DNA from: Ciborinia camelliae
Lineage: Eukaryota; Ascomycota; Leotiomycetes; Helotiales; Sclerotiniaceae
Direction of reading: 5' to 3'
Length of the DNA stretch: 64,000 nt
Assembly (NCBI GenBank): GCA_025890175.1
Contig: JANPYM010000001.1
Location: forward strand, 275,187-339,186
Shown: positions 52,981-64,000 of the stretch, piece by piece
Position numbering within the stretch: position 1 is the first letter of the stretch
Layout: every line of letters begins with the position of its first letter
Notes under the pieces: generated by a model
Seen by the model: the letters and a program-made list of their open reading frames with translations, nothing else
Database searches by the model: none
Told to the model about the DNA's origin: nothing
Made by a program: the position numbers and the translations under genes

Positions 52981-53395
52981 TGGGGATGGTATGGGATGGG
53001 ATGGGATGGGATGGGATGGTATGGGATGGTATACAGGGTATGGTATGGTATACAGGGTATGGTATGGTATGGTATGGTATGGGATGGTATGGGATGGTAT
53101 GGGATGATATAAAATAAAATGAAATAGGATAGAATAAGATAAAATAAAATAAAATGGGATGATATAGAATAATATAAAATGGTATAGGATAGTATGGGAT
53201 AGTATGGGATGATATAAAATGGTATAGGATGGTATGGAATGATATAAAATAATATAGAATAATATAGAATGATATAGGATAATATGAGATAGTATAGAAT
53301 AATATGAGATGGTATAAAATGGTATGGGATGGTATAGGATAGTATGGAATAGTATAGTATAGAATAGTATAGGATAGAATGGTATATAGGGTTTC
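52981..53395. repeat. GGGATGGTAT/GATATAAAAT minisatellite
   Basis: About 400 bp of imperfect 5- and 10-bp units of the GGGAT, GGTAT, AGAAT and AAAAT type. The first third is GGGAT-rich and the remainder grades into AT-rich AATAT/AGAAT variants, as if the array had drifted from a common unit. All open frames here are repeat translations. Confidence 0.85.
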
Positions 53396-53428
53396 TGCTG
53401 TATTTTCTGGGTTGGTTGGTGGGGTGTA

Positions 53429-53565
53429 GGTTGGTTGGTTGGTTGGTTGGTTGGTTGGTTGGTTGGTTGGTTGGTGGGGGGNNNNNNNNNNGGGTAGATT
53501 CTTGGGTTCTTGGGTTCTTGGGTTCTTGGGTTCTGGGGTTCTGGGGTTCTGGGGTTCTTGGGTTT
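53429..53565. repeat. GGTT and GGGTTCTT tandem tracts flanking an assembly gap
   Basis: A run of about 12 GGTT units ends in GGTGGGGGG directly before ten N bases (53482-53491). After the gap, GGGTTCTT and GGGTTCTG units repeat about eight times. The strand is strongly G-rich, with potential for G-quadruplex formation, which may explain the gap. Confidence 0.85.
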
Positions 53566-54560
53566 GGTTTTTTAGGCTTTTTTGGTTAGGATATGGTATG
53601 GTTAGGGTATGGTATGGTATAGGTATAGGTATGGTATTGTATGGTATAGGTAGGTAATATAATAGAGTGGTTGATACGGTAGGTAGGTATAGGTAGGTAG
53701 ATAGGTAGGTAGGTAGGTAGGTACCTCTTGGATTTTTCTCGTGAGCTGCTGCAGGTACCTAGGTAGGTAGGTGGGTAGCTGTTGATGCTTGCTTGCTTGC
53801 TTGCTTGCTATTCGTTCGTGGTCGGATCGGATCAGCGGGTTCTTGGCTGAATTGGCCGACCCGACTTGATTGTTTTTTTTTATAATATATATATATATAT
53901 AGTAGTATATAATAAATAAATACTAGCGTCATGCTATTAAATTGGTTAGGTTTGTTTGGTTGGTTTGATTTGGGTTGGTTTGGTCTACTTTACCCCGCTA
54001 AAATCTTCAAAAGTCCCTACCTCATTATTAGGTATAGTAGTAAGGGTTTCGATCGGGTTGACGTCATCAACTAGGTAGATAGGTCATGTTACTAGCCTGG
54101 CATCTCGCATCTAGTATCTAGTATCTAGTATCTGGAATTGATGTACCTAGGAGGTGAAAATACAAGACGGTTGGAAATTTTCTATTCTCGGATGTTGATG
54201 AGTTGACGCATAGAAGTCTACCTAATCAATGCCCAGGTGTCTGATACTGTACCTGCAGCCAGCAGCCGGCAGCCGACAATTCGTTATCAGGATCGTTCAC
54301 GGGATTTTAGAGTCCAGGAGCTGCTAGCGCATGGCTTATATGTCTTCTCATCTCGTCTCATATATCCTATCTACCTCCCCTTGTTTTCCTTTGGAAATAT
54401 CTAGTTCACTTTTGAAATTATCCTCTTCTTTTTCTTCTTCTTCTTTTTCTTCTTCTTCTTCTTCTTCTTTTCCTCGTGTCGTCTTTCCTTCTCGGCTTGT
54501 ATATACCTAGATACCTAGGTAGGTAGAAGTAGAAGAGGAATGGACGACATAGATATACAT
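53566..54560. repeat. Mixed microsatellite region
   Basis: Contains GGTAT and TAGGTAGG tracts (53585-53725), TTGC repeats (53788-53809), a TA run (53880-53905), ATCTAGTATCTAGT repeats (54108-54133) and a TTC/TTTTTC run (54424-54470). No gene is seen. Confidence 0.7.
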
Positions 54561-57500
54561 GTTAAGGCTGCGATATGAAAAGAAAACATTTGTTTGTTTT
54601 CTTTTCCATACTCGTCGGCGCGTAGATATGGAGCGTGGAAGCGTTGGTGTCTTGGTATGCTGGTGGGTTAATGGCTTTCGGAAGATATTGTGGGGAAGTG
54701 TTTGAGGGGGAGTGTTTGAGGGTGAGGGGAACTTTGACTCGGTATAGTGATACCGAGTCGAAGTGGATGGGTATGTTGGGGTGTATGTTATGGTTCATGC
54801 ATGTGGGTTGTGGGAGAATGAATGGTATGTTCAATATAGGAGAAAGGGTGACTCAGTCGTACTTGAGGTGCGTGGTACTCGAAGCATTGTGCTGAGGGGG
54901 CCTATCAGATACCTGATCTACCTCTGGTACTTTATGTGCGGGTATTCGAGGAAGTGAGTGAATGATGTGCACACTTTACCTAGATGGTTTTAGGCTAGGG
55001 CAACATTGTCACTCGCGCAGCTCAGACATCAATTCTATCACTACAGCACTTTCAAATCATCGCATGCTGCAGTGCATGTTCTTCTATTTTTCCCAGAACT
55101 TTGTCTTGATTTCAAATTTCCATTCAAGTCATGTTCTTAGTCTTTCCAATCCGATTAGATCATTCTAATACGTTTTTGTATTCTTCAATTCCTCCCTACC
55201 CTTCACCTTCTCTTTGAAATCATATATTATACCCTCTGGCTCTCCAGAACCTATCCATATTCTCCTGAGTATCAATACATTGAACCCCTTGGTTAACTGA
55301 GACGATATGATGGCTGGAGATTTCAGATTCCCACTTCTTTGATCAGCGTTCTGAAATACCTACCCAATAGTTAAGATCATTCCTGCGATGGCATAACATG
55401 AAATATCATATCTTGAAGAAACGAGGAAAGGCAAAAAGAGCACCAGCATCAGAGCAAATTTCCAAGGACGTTGTTTGCACAACAAAATGCACACAAACAT
55501 GTTCAAATACGCATGCAACGAATTTCTTTTTGTGAAAGGCTAAAGGTCCGGACGGGATGATGGTGGTGTGTTTGTATTTGAACGGATATTTGAGAGAACT
55601 CATCTGAAGGGTTGAGGAGACCATTAATTATAAGTGATAGGAGAAGTCTTCTACCAATCAAGTATCATGAATACTTTCTTGATGTATTAATCTCATCCCG
55701 CGATATGAATCCAAAACTGGAGTATTCGAATCAGCAATAGTTTGTTTGCGCGTGGGATATGATGGTGTTGAAGGATGGGAAATCCATGGAGAAGTAATCT
55801 GTTCTGTTATTTAGTGAATCCTATTTTACTTGCTTCTTTTATAGTGCTAAGGTTCTCTTCGAAGTATGTAATTGCCTCCAAATACAAATACATGTTATGA
55901 GGGTAGTTAGGACCTTAAGCCAATCTGAAATATTGAATCTGGTTGGGATATTATATCTGTTCAACTCTCACTCACATCAACAACCATCCATAAGCTTTCC
56001 AATATCTTCATCAATGGGTCCAGGTCAAATAGTCGTGCTCGTCCTCCCCCAGAGGCCACACTGATATTCACAACGAAGAAGGATGATTCGAAGCAATGAG
56101 TTCAATGACTATTAACAATCAAACTTTTTTATAGATGCAACAACCACGATAGTTGGTGCATCATTTCATCAACTCAAAGAAGCGCAAAGCCGAAACATAA
56201 CCAGCTTGCCTAAACACATATTAACAGAGGATACATCCAAATACTAGGCCGGCAACAAGTCGAACTCCCACCTCTCCGTGGTGCCGGCCACGAACCTACA
56301 GCACCTAAGGTCTGTAAAGCCAACGAAAACTCTTGTATCAATTGATCGACTCCCTCGAAATCTGTACAGATCTTGGCACCGTGACCTTTTGGATTTATAT
56401 AAAGGGGTAGAGAGAACTAGGGAGGAATTGGGCAGTGCCGCAGGGGCGGCAATACCGCACTTGAGGATGTTCTGGATGGGAAAGTGCTATCTGCTTTGGA
56501 AAAAGCTTTGGATATAGTATTTCGAGAAAAACATTGTTGTCAATAGATTGTAATTTTATATAAAAAGCTTGGGTTTACCTAGGATTTATTTAGTTATTAT
56601 ATCTTCACCCTAAACGGAGTGGGAAAAGCGTACTCGAACAGTTAATCGATGTGTATAAACAGCATTTACATTTAGTCTCGCTTTTATCAGCAAGAAATGC
56701 TTTCTAGGGTTTATATAGAAACTGCAACACCGGGGAATCAAGAACCCAATGCTAATTATACAGAAGAAGGCCTTCTCCCCTTATGATTTTGCCCCTTTGG
56801 TATAGTTAGGGCTATATATTAAAACAGAATCCTTGGCTTAGTATGTCTATATACCCTAAAGGGGTTTCTACGATATAAATGAATACTACTACTGCTACTT
56901 CCAAATACTAGGCTGTTGGTGATAAGAAGTTCAGTCCAACCCCCCGTGTCGAAATAATGAGTCGAGAACTGTTATCGATTTTTCAAACAGTGATGGTTGG
57001 TATAGAAGTCAAGAGAGGCTCAAATCAAGAATGATATATCTTTAAGACGTTGGTTTGAATACTCATCAGTACTAGAAACATCGTTCCGCCAGCCGGAGCT
57101 AGCGGGCGTTACTGCGCCTCATGACCAGCCTCACTCACCGATTAGAAGTAGTTACATCAATCCTGGATGTGCAATCCCAATTGCAATCTTTCAGCCATAT
57201 GTTCAGACAGGGCATAAATCTTCATTCTGCCCTACTTAGTAGTTATTTTACTTATTAACGAGGCAGTGAACGCGGAATACTATAGGTACCTAGGGAAAGT
57301 CATGGTCGGTGGACAACAGCAGCTCACTTCCAAGTCGTAAGTGTCAGGCTCAAATAGATAGATTGGGTTGAAGTCTCAATGCTATCCTACCTAGGTATTT
57401 ACTTATTGATAAGGCAATGAACATCGTATACCTACCCAGGCAAGCCATAATCGAAGGGCAGCTCTGCAACAGCAGCAGACTTCCAAGCCACAATTTTGAG

Positions 57501-57780
57501 TAAAGCATATTCAACGTGTCGACTTGTCTACCAATGAGTGAGTAATGGATTCCAGAAAATGAGCTCAGAACTGGAAGGGCCAAGTTCACATCTCGCTTTG
57601 AGATGCATGCTTATCGAACGGCGGGATTTGTTCGCGTGCCCAAACATTGAAGGCTCTTTCGATTATTAGGTGGTTTTTGCTTGAATTGAACAACTGCATG
57701 CTGAAATCTGCTCAGCTTATCCACGTGGACGAGATTTTTGGATGCCCAAGAAAGCCTGGCTTTGAAGGCTGGATCTATTC
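54561..57780. other. Gene-poor interval with probable repeat relics
   Basis: No open frame here has a recognisable domain or splice support. 56.5-56.95 kb is AT-rich with many TA steps, compatible with a decayed, RIP-affected repeat. A degenerate direct repeat lies at 57246-57337 and 57397-57488. Confidence 0.5.
57246..57488 (+). repeat. Two diverged direct copies of an approximately 92-bp sequence
   Basis: Copies at 57246-57337 and 57397-57488 share TTACTTATT, AGGCARTGAAC, TACCYAGGSAA, CAACAGCAGC and ACTTCCAAGYC in the same order and spacing, offset by about 151 bp. I recognise no element. Confidence 0.7.
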
Positions 57781-57813
57781 ACCTACACTGGGCTGAGTTT
57801 GGAGTGGAATAGG

Positions 57814-57820
57814 TATAAAG
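57814..57820 (+). promoter_or_regulatory. Possible TATA box of the C2H2 zinc-finger gene
   Basis: TATAAAG lies 174 bp upstream of the proposed start codon. A CACGTG palindrome sits about 95 bp further upstream at 57722-57727. Both are position-based guesses. Confidence 0.35.
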
Positions 57821-57987
57821 TCAGTTAACCCTCCCGAGCTTCATCAGATCCGAACTTTTCAACTCAGACTCTTCATCTCAATTCTTTGCAAGCTTCAATA
57901 TTCTTTGGTATAATTATAAGTATTCGACGTTTCCCGTGCTCTGTGGTAAGCCAGTTACAACTCACACCCTCCACTCCAATTAAAAAA

Positions 57988-59289
57988 ATGAACCATTCTG
58001 ATATGACCTTAGGCTTATGGGATGAAGAATTTAACTGCTATTCAGATTATGGTAAATATATTTGACATCAATGCCTTTCACTAACACGAGTTTTATTCAG
58101 TGGCCTCGCTAATGGTGTTTAATAGATTCGACATTACAGTTTTCCGATCCTGTGCATACAAATGGTCAGTCATTGCCTTGATATATGATACGACTCCATT
58201 CTGAACTGGTGCTGAAAGTTTGCAAGGCTTCGATACATACCATAGGTCATACTTACAAGGACCTCTAGAAAGTGAGTCCTACGAACCGTTTCATGTCTGC
58301 CATACAACTTAACTCCTTGAATCTGTCTTGTGGTTACTCGAAATACTTATCAAACCTTCACTAGACAACGTTCATGCAATCAATACTTGGTATCATACTC
58401 CCAATCAACCTGGTAAATTCACAGCTCTTCACTACGACAAAGGTCCCTGACTTGAGGCAGCATTCTCGACCAACGAACTAGCAGTTGATCCAACTGCGGA
58501 CCTTGGAAGCACATACAACCCTTTCTCGCAGTAAGTCACATCCTTGGCAAACCAGCCACCCATTAGTACCCTTTCCAGACTAACTCTTCCATTCCAAGGA
58601 TGCAACCATTCTTCAATGGTAATTCAGTCACGAGAGATTTTGAGATGAACGACCCACCTAGCTCTCACGCCGAGCTTGACAAGGCAAGAGCAGGACTTTT
58701 TAACTCCAGTGATAATTCACTCAGCCTCACAGCCCGTCAAAACAACGAAGAAATGTCGGCCAAATCTATGCCCCAGTAAGCGTCCAGTCATTCTTCCTCC
58801 ATCAATAAAAGCCTAATTAGCAAACCAGAAAGAATCTCAATAAACACATTCTCCCTCTAACGTGCGACAATCCCGCCTGTTCCCATCAAACATTTGCAGA
58901 CAAAGGGGGCTTAAGCCGCCACAAACGGGAAGTCCACGGGTCCCAGACGTACAACTAACTGTCCATTTTCCAGTTGCAAACGACACAAGCGAGGTTTTCC
59001 TCGAAAGTGGAATCTCGAAGAACACAAGCGAAAAGCCCATCCTCCATTAAATTCTCATCCCGCAACGGGTCTCACAGATTCGACCGGTTCAACTTCTACC
59101 GAGACTTGCAAATCGCGAACAAGCCCCGATGCGCATGATGTGGGCTTGTCCGTGGGTGATTTGATCAATGGAGAGAGTACCAGGCTGTTGGAAAAACTTC
59201 GAAAGTTGCGCGAAAGACGAGCCGAAGACGATAAGAGTATCCTGGCCTTGGAAACCGTATTGAGTATGATGAATGATAGCAATATTTGA
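57988..59289 (+). CDS. C2H2 zinc-finger protein gene with an apparent 4-bp frameshift between the two fingers
   Basis: Proposed exons 57988-58051, 58126-58164, 58227-58271, 58365-58412, 58461-58530, 58599-58775 and 58829-59289 join in phase; several are under 75 bp. The last exon encodes a first finger (CDNPAC..H....H) ending HKREVHGS, then a second finger (CPFSSCKRHKRGFPRKWNL) followed by EEHKRKAH, as in fungal C2H2 regulators. Between them the frame breaks: AACTAACT at 58953-58960 looks like a 4-bp duplication and creates a stop after QTYN. The downstream frame continues open to 59289 with a charged C-terminal helix. Either the gene is a recent pseudogene, the assembly has an indel, or unusual splicing repairs it. 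The first exons carry no known domain. Confidence 0.65.
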
Positions 59290-59954
59290 TAGGTTTCTCT
59301 ATTTATTTATTTATTTCTTTCTTTCTTTATTTTCCTTGTTTCATATACCACATTTCTTCTACATTAACTATCTTTGTTTGGGGCGAGGCAGCGAAGGTTT
59401 GAATTGGGAATGGTTAGCTTAAAACATTATAAAGGGGCAATATTGAAACGATCTTGGATGTAGAGGCACATCGGGCAGAGGTTAAACGACACCCACAAAC
59501 CAACACGCAACCTAATTTCCGAAGGGGGCAATAAATATTCACACACCAAGAAGTGAACTATATACAACTATATACATGCACAGCCTCAGGCAGCGGTAGC
59601 CAATATGAAAACCAAGTCGGCACACAAAAGATGCGACCGCTAAAAACCAAACCAAAAACAGTCCTCCTCCGGTGAAGAAGTGAAGGGAAGTGAAGTGAGA
59701 TGAGATGAGATGAGGATGGTAATAACATATACCATGACAACGCAAATAAGTATCGACAGTAAAATCCTAGCGAGAGTGTTCGTGTATCATCATCAGCGTC
59801 CTGGACCACGAAAAATCCAAATCAACTTGGCATGGATCATGAAGTTCATCAACTGTCCCCGTGACTCCAAGGCAACTCGTCAAATGGCTCTTCATAACCC
59901 ACTCCAGCCCACACCGCGGCACCATTCCAAAAATCCTCATATCCCGACGCAAGT
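59290..59954. other. Convergent intergenic region
   Basis: The 3' flanks of the zinc-finger gene (plus) and the laccase (minus). A TTTA/TTTC run lies at about 59301-59332 and a GTGAAGTGAGATGAG run at 59680-59713. No gene is supported. Confidence 0.55.
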
Positions 59955-61777
59955 TTAGATGCCCGAGTCATCCTGAGGGAAGATCTCCGTCGGAACCCAC
60001 GCATCCCACTTCGCGCACGTGTCCTGGAAGACCGACACATCCGCCGTTCCGATTGTCGGTACAATGCTACTTTCGCTCTCGACGAATTGGAGGGCCAAGC
60101 CCTCGGATGCGTGCCATGCGATGTGGCAATGCATGAGCCAAGAGCCGGGGTTGTCGATCTGGAACGCCATGACGAGATGGCCGCCGCTGGGAAGGGTCAT
60201 CACGTCGCGACGGGGAGGGTTGACCAGGTTGAGCGCGGTCGCACTGGTATAGGCGCCGTTGCCTTGGGCGAGAGTCCAGAAGTCGTGGCCGTGGAGATGC
60301 ATAGGATGGCTAGGGCTAGAGGGAGGGTATGGGTTAGTGGGTTTTGTAATGGGGGTCAGGGGGGTAGGGGTAGAAAGCTTACCCGTTGGGCCCTGAAATG
60401 GCGAGAACAGCCCAGCCTTGGTTTGCCGTACTGGACGCGATTGGAATAACATTATAATCGGTTGGCCAAATATTTCCGCTATTCAGGATAGTGAGCAGAG
60501 TGGGGTCGGTCCAGTTGAGAAGCAAAGAACTCCCATTGAAAAACCAGTCGCCACCGCTCGTCGTCAACGTTATTGGTATGATGGAACTAGCAACGGCATT
60601 GAGCGGTACCCATGGAACAAGGCTCGCCAAGGGTTCGTCCGAACAACTTGTGCTTGTTTTAACTGTGGTGGTTGTTGTGGGATCGGCGGTGGTACTGGAA
60701 CCGACGTATCTGAGGATACCCGTGATGCCGGCAGCATTAGCGTTCTGGGAACATGATGTTTGCCAACCTGCTCTAATCCAGTAGTTACCAACCGCAGCAT
60801 TGGCAGTGACGATAATATCATATCGTTGGCCTATGCTTACTAGAATACTGGTGGCGTTGTATGGAACGATTGGTACAAAATCGTTTGCGATGACGGTGAA
60901 TTGATGTCCATCGATGGAGAATTGCATATGGCCCTCCACGGCTGTATTGACCAATCTTATCCGATATTTCAAACCTGCTGTAAAAGTAGTCTCGAATTTT
61001 TTACCGGCTCCATTGTAAGTGTTGGTCCCGTTCATGAGACCGGTTGTAAGTGTTGGTGGCCCTCCTTGTTTGGCTTTGTCCCAGAGAGATTGGACAGGTG
61101 AGTGGTTCCAGTCATTTAGGAATATGGCACCAAGGTCTTCATCGTAGTTCGCTGTAGCAGGGCCGTTGATAATGAGAGGGCCGAAGAGTCCATCGCCATA
61201 TTGAAGAATAAGATGGGAGTGATACCAAGAGCTACCATAAGTGTCTGCATGAAATTTGTATGTGAGAGTATCTCCAGGGGCAATTGGACATTGAGTAATT
61301 CCTGGGACACCATCATATTGAGCATTGTTCAGTTGTCTCATACCATGCCAGTGAACAGATGTGCCATTGGTCGTAAGCTTGTTGGTAACGTGAACGATAA
61401 TATCATCACCCCAATCTGCCGTAATCTGAGGTCCCGGGATGGTGCCATTGAAGTTCAGGGTCGAGCGGGCGACTCCATCAGGACTGAGAGTTGTGTTCTG
61501 GGCAACCAGCCAGTACTGTATACATTGGTGAGCTATGATCTTTGAGTGGAAGCAAAGAACGCAATCTTACCTCTCTAGTTACACCAGTACTGAAGACAGT
61601 AGTGTAGGAGTTTGTAGATACCGAATACTGACCCCAACAACTCCTGGTTGTTGCAGTATTGGCGCAGGTTGCACGTTCTTCAAGATTGGAGGGAACAACA
61701 TCTGCTGTAGGTAGTGCCAAAGCCAGAGAAAGTGAGGCAATAAATGCCAATGGACTAAAGAACGGGTTCTTCATCAT
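59955..61777 (-). CDS. Secreted laccase (ascomycete multicopper oxidase)
   Basis: Three exons (61777-61571, 61515-60383, 60315-59955) give 566 aa. Laccases oxidise phenols with four copper ions while reducing O2 to water. Residues 1 to about 22 are a signal peptide (FIASLSLALALPTADV), then a short propeptide. All four copper motifs are present: HWHGMRQ (124-130), WYHSHLILQYGDGL, HPMHLHGHDFW (450-460) and HCHIAWHASEGLALQF (509-524). The T1 ligand is Cys510, and the axial position ten residues later is Leu520. The protein stops at DDSGI, the ascomycete C-terminal plug that enters the trinuclear channel, with no tail left to cleave. The start could also be the adjacent second Met. A TATA-like box lies about 100 bp upstream. 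Confidence 0.96.
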
Positions 61778-61874
61778 GAATATCAGAGTATTTTGACAAG
61801 ACTCAGAAGAATATGAAAGAGTTGGTTGACTGAGAAGCTGAGGATAACGTACTGCCAGTGCCAGAATTCATATT

Positions 61875-61883
61875 CTTTATATA
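61875..61883 (-). promoter_or_regulatory. Probable TATA box of the laccase gene
   Basis: On the minus strand TATATAAAG lies 98 bp upstream of the laccase ATG, which would place transcription start near 61845-61850 and give a leader of about 70 nt. This is typical for strongly induced fungal secreted enzymes. Confidence 0.55.
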
Positions 61884-64000
61884 GACGGCTAGATACTAGT
61901 CGTCTACAATAGCACGACTATCAACTATCTCCTTTTCCTTTTCAATGTGAGTAGCACTTAGCTTCCACAATAACAACCCCATCTTTCATCTCTGCATCCA
62001 CAGTGACAAGTTGTGAAGGTCGTATCTCGGAATCACACCAAAAAGAGAATCATTCACCTCCCCCCCAAAACATACATAAAAAGTAATGATTTCATGTGCT
62101 ACATTTAGCTGTAACCAAAGAGTATCCAGCAGGTGGTATTGTCAATAATGCAGTGAGATGGGTTGAGGGTGCATTATGGAATATTGATTTCATCACAACC
62201 ATTTAGAAACCCTTGGTCTCGATAGCAATGAAACTACCCAATGCTCGCGATGACTTCCATAATGGATATCAAATAGCATTCTCATAATGGTGGCGCTAAC
62301 AGGCGTACACCAATGCGAGCACTGCATATTTTTGTTAGTATACGATCCCATCTTAGGTTACACTTCTCGGGGAATTTGGGCTGAAATACGGAAGATAACT
62401 CTTTTCACATGCAAGCATGGTTGACTTGAAATTTGGTTTTCAAAAAACCATTGAATGTCACTCGATTTCAAGAGTTTCAAGAATCCTCCTCGAAGAAGAC
62501 TAAAACTCGAAAGCTTGAGAGAAACTTCTCCATTAATTCTACATTTTATCATATCGAGATCTTCAACCCATACGTAATACCTACGCAATACTGTTTAAAG
62601 TTATGGCATCACTGGTGAATGTCTAAGATTCTCACGAGAGAAGACATTCGTAGCCTTGCAGTTGCAGGGCCAACTTCCTGTCAGCGCAAGGGGTAACGAG
62701 AAGCGCTGGCGATAGGACATCGGAAAACGCCACCCGTCCCTTCCCGCGCTGCCATGAGTTACGATTGCAACAGTACCTCGTGAACCTATTCTGGTTGGAA
62801 CGATTAGATCTTCAGATAAACGGAAATGCGAGCGCCCAGGGGACGTGCTTGATGCCGGCGAAAAGCGCTTGCCTTTGGCTGATTCGTGCGTTAATATTGC
62901 TTGAACAATATGCCCAATATGCATTGCACCACACTTAAGGCTCCTATCTCGTGAACTGCATATTCTTATCACTTAGAGCAATATCTCCAAAAAACCTGGC
63001 TAGCTGGGTGGTAGACTTCCTTCCAAATGCTTATTAGTCAGGCACCAGACGAGGGCCTGAATGGCAGTTCAGGATATAGTTCTGAAATTCAGCTCAGGCC
63101 TTTGTGATAGAACCATGGAGTTTCCATTTGCCTGCGCTAAGGATGAAAGCGTTCACGTGCTGGCAGAAGTCAACTGTGCATCGGACAATTTTTTGCTTCT
63201 GGACGTAGTAATCAAAGTGATGACGACGACAGTCTATCTGGTGGCGGGGCGAGATTCGTAATGTGGATGTCACGCTCTCACCGATTCCAGAAGTTTTGAT
63301 GCTGAGTTGCACTTGTGAGGTTTAGTTCCAATATTTCCCCTGACATTCATCTTTTGAAAGCTATCGAAACTTGAAGCAGATGTTCTAGAATGCGCAGAGA
63401 TAGGCATTTACTTTAACACGAGAAACATGGGTTCTAAGAAAAGATGGGTGGAGATGGATCTTTGCATATTCGTCAGCCAAGAAATTTCATCCATAGACTT
63501 TGCTAATCTGACGTTACAATGAACCTTTCATTTCATCTCGGCCAAACCTCATGTTAATCACGAGTTGGAGGGCATCGTTTTCCTCGCAAGAAATTTGCGG
63601 AAGTCCGCTTCCTAGGATGTTGTCGCATTAGCATCACCGATTTTAATATAAAGAACTGTGATAGTCGTGAAAAAGATTTAGTATGCTTCCAGGCCCGAGT
63701 TTCTATTTGAATCAGTGCCGAATCGCTCTAGCCGCCGCCTTCCTTCCAGGGCATAGATTCCCTGGAAGTAACGTTGAATACGTACCCCATACACTCTTTT
63801 TAATATTGTTGTTCATCCAAACCTCTCTCAAGGACTTTGATGTTGTATTGATAACGCACCTATTATATTGATGAATAGATGCACACATATTCATATCCAT
63901 AATTTGGTTAGAAGTGATAGGACTGCAGCAGGATTTCGACGCCCAGGCATGTGAAAAATTGTGGGACTCACGTTGAGAATGAACATTCCTCATGACAACA
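61884..64000. other. Intergenic region to the window end, no gene seen
   Basis: Upstream region of the laccase and beyond. Short open frames occur on both strands, but none has a recognisable domain, signal peptide or intron support. I see no tRNA or transposon signature. Confidence 0.5.

Noticed and set aside
52865..53657. Open frames of GWDGMGW and VGWLVGW type
   Set aside because: Pure translations of the GGGAT and GGTT tandem repeats, one of them crossing the N gap.
62601..62972. Minus-strand frame of 123 codons near the window end
   Set aside because: No domain, signal peptide or intron support; composition like surrounding non-coding DNA.

Overview
The window is nuclear DNA of a filamentous ascomycete (Pezizomycotina). 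Nearly every gene is split by short introns of about 45-125 bp with GTRNGT donors, CTRAC/CTAAT branch sites and CAG/TAG acceptors. The gene content points to a plant-associated or saprotrophic mould: cutinase, laccase, P450, a salicylate-hydroxylase-like enzyme and Zn2Cys6/C2H2 regulators. The many intergenic GGTA/TACC microsatellites built around the palindrome TACCTAGGTA make me favour Leotiomycetes (Helotiales), but that is inference. One 10-N assembly gap lies at 53482-53491.

Layout. 1-2.5 kb is microsatellite-rich intergenic DNA. 2.5-6.6 kb holds VPS25 and a secreted mucin-like protein, both on minus. 8.6-21.3 kb is accessory and gene-poor: a P450 with an unusual I-helix, a Gly-rich cutinase, and a divergent pair of an FAD monooxygenase (minus) and a Zn2Cys6 regulator (plus). 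22.3-25.3 kb contains no intact gene but carries a degenerate array of about 12 repeat units whose cores share a possible Cys-rich reading frame; this is the most unusual part of the window. 25.8-28.8 kb is a long disordered protein of unknown function. 29.9-44.6 kb is a compact housekeeping block: LYR protein, MMS2-like ubiquitin-conjugating variant, MON2, SLP2-type stomatin head-to-head with a WBP4-like splicing protein, and SIP5. 46.6-52.5 kb has an ARA2-like aldo/keto reductase, DAHP synthase and a conserved fungal protein of unknown function. 52.5-58 kb is dominated by simple repeats and shows no supportable gene. 58-61.8 kb holds a many-exon C2H2 zinc-finger gene with an apparent 4-bp frameshift, and a laccase. 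61.8-64 kb shows no supportable gene.

How the genes work together. The housekeeping genes cover endosomal sorting (VPS25), Golgi/endosome traffic (MON2), error-free DNA damage tolerance (MMS2), mitochondrial maintenance (SLP2, LYR protein), splicing (WBP4-like) and aromatic amino-acid entry (DAHP synthase). The FAD monooxygenase and the Zn2Cys6 regulator share a promoter region of about 940 bp and may form a small aromatic-compound response unit; P450 and cutinase lie nearby, but I see no further evidence for a biosynthetic cluster.

Gene models were built by eye from splice signals, reading-frame phase and recalled family conservation. No database search was run.
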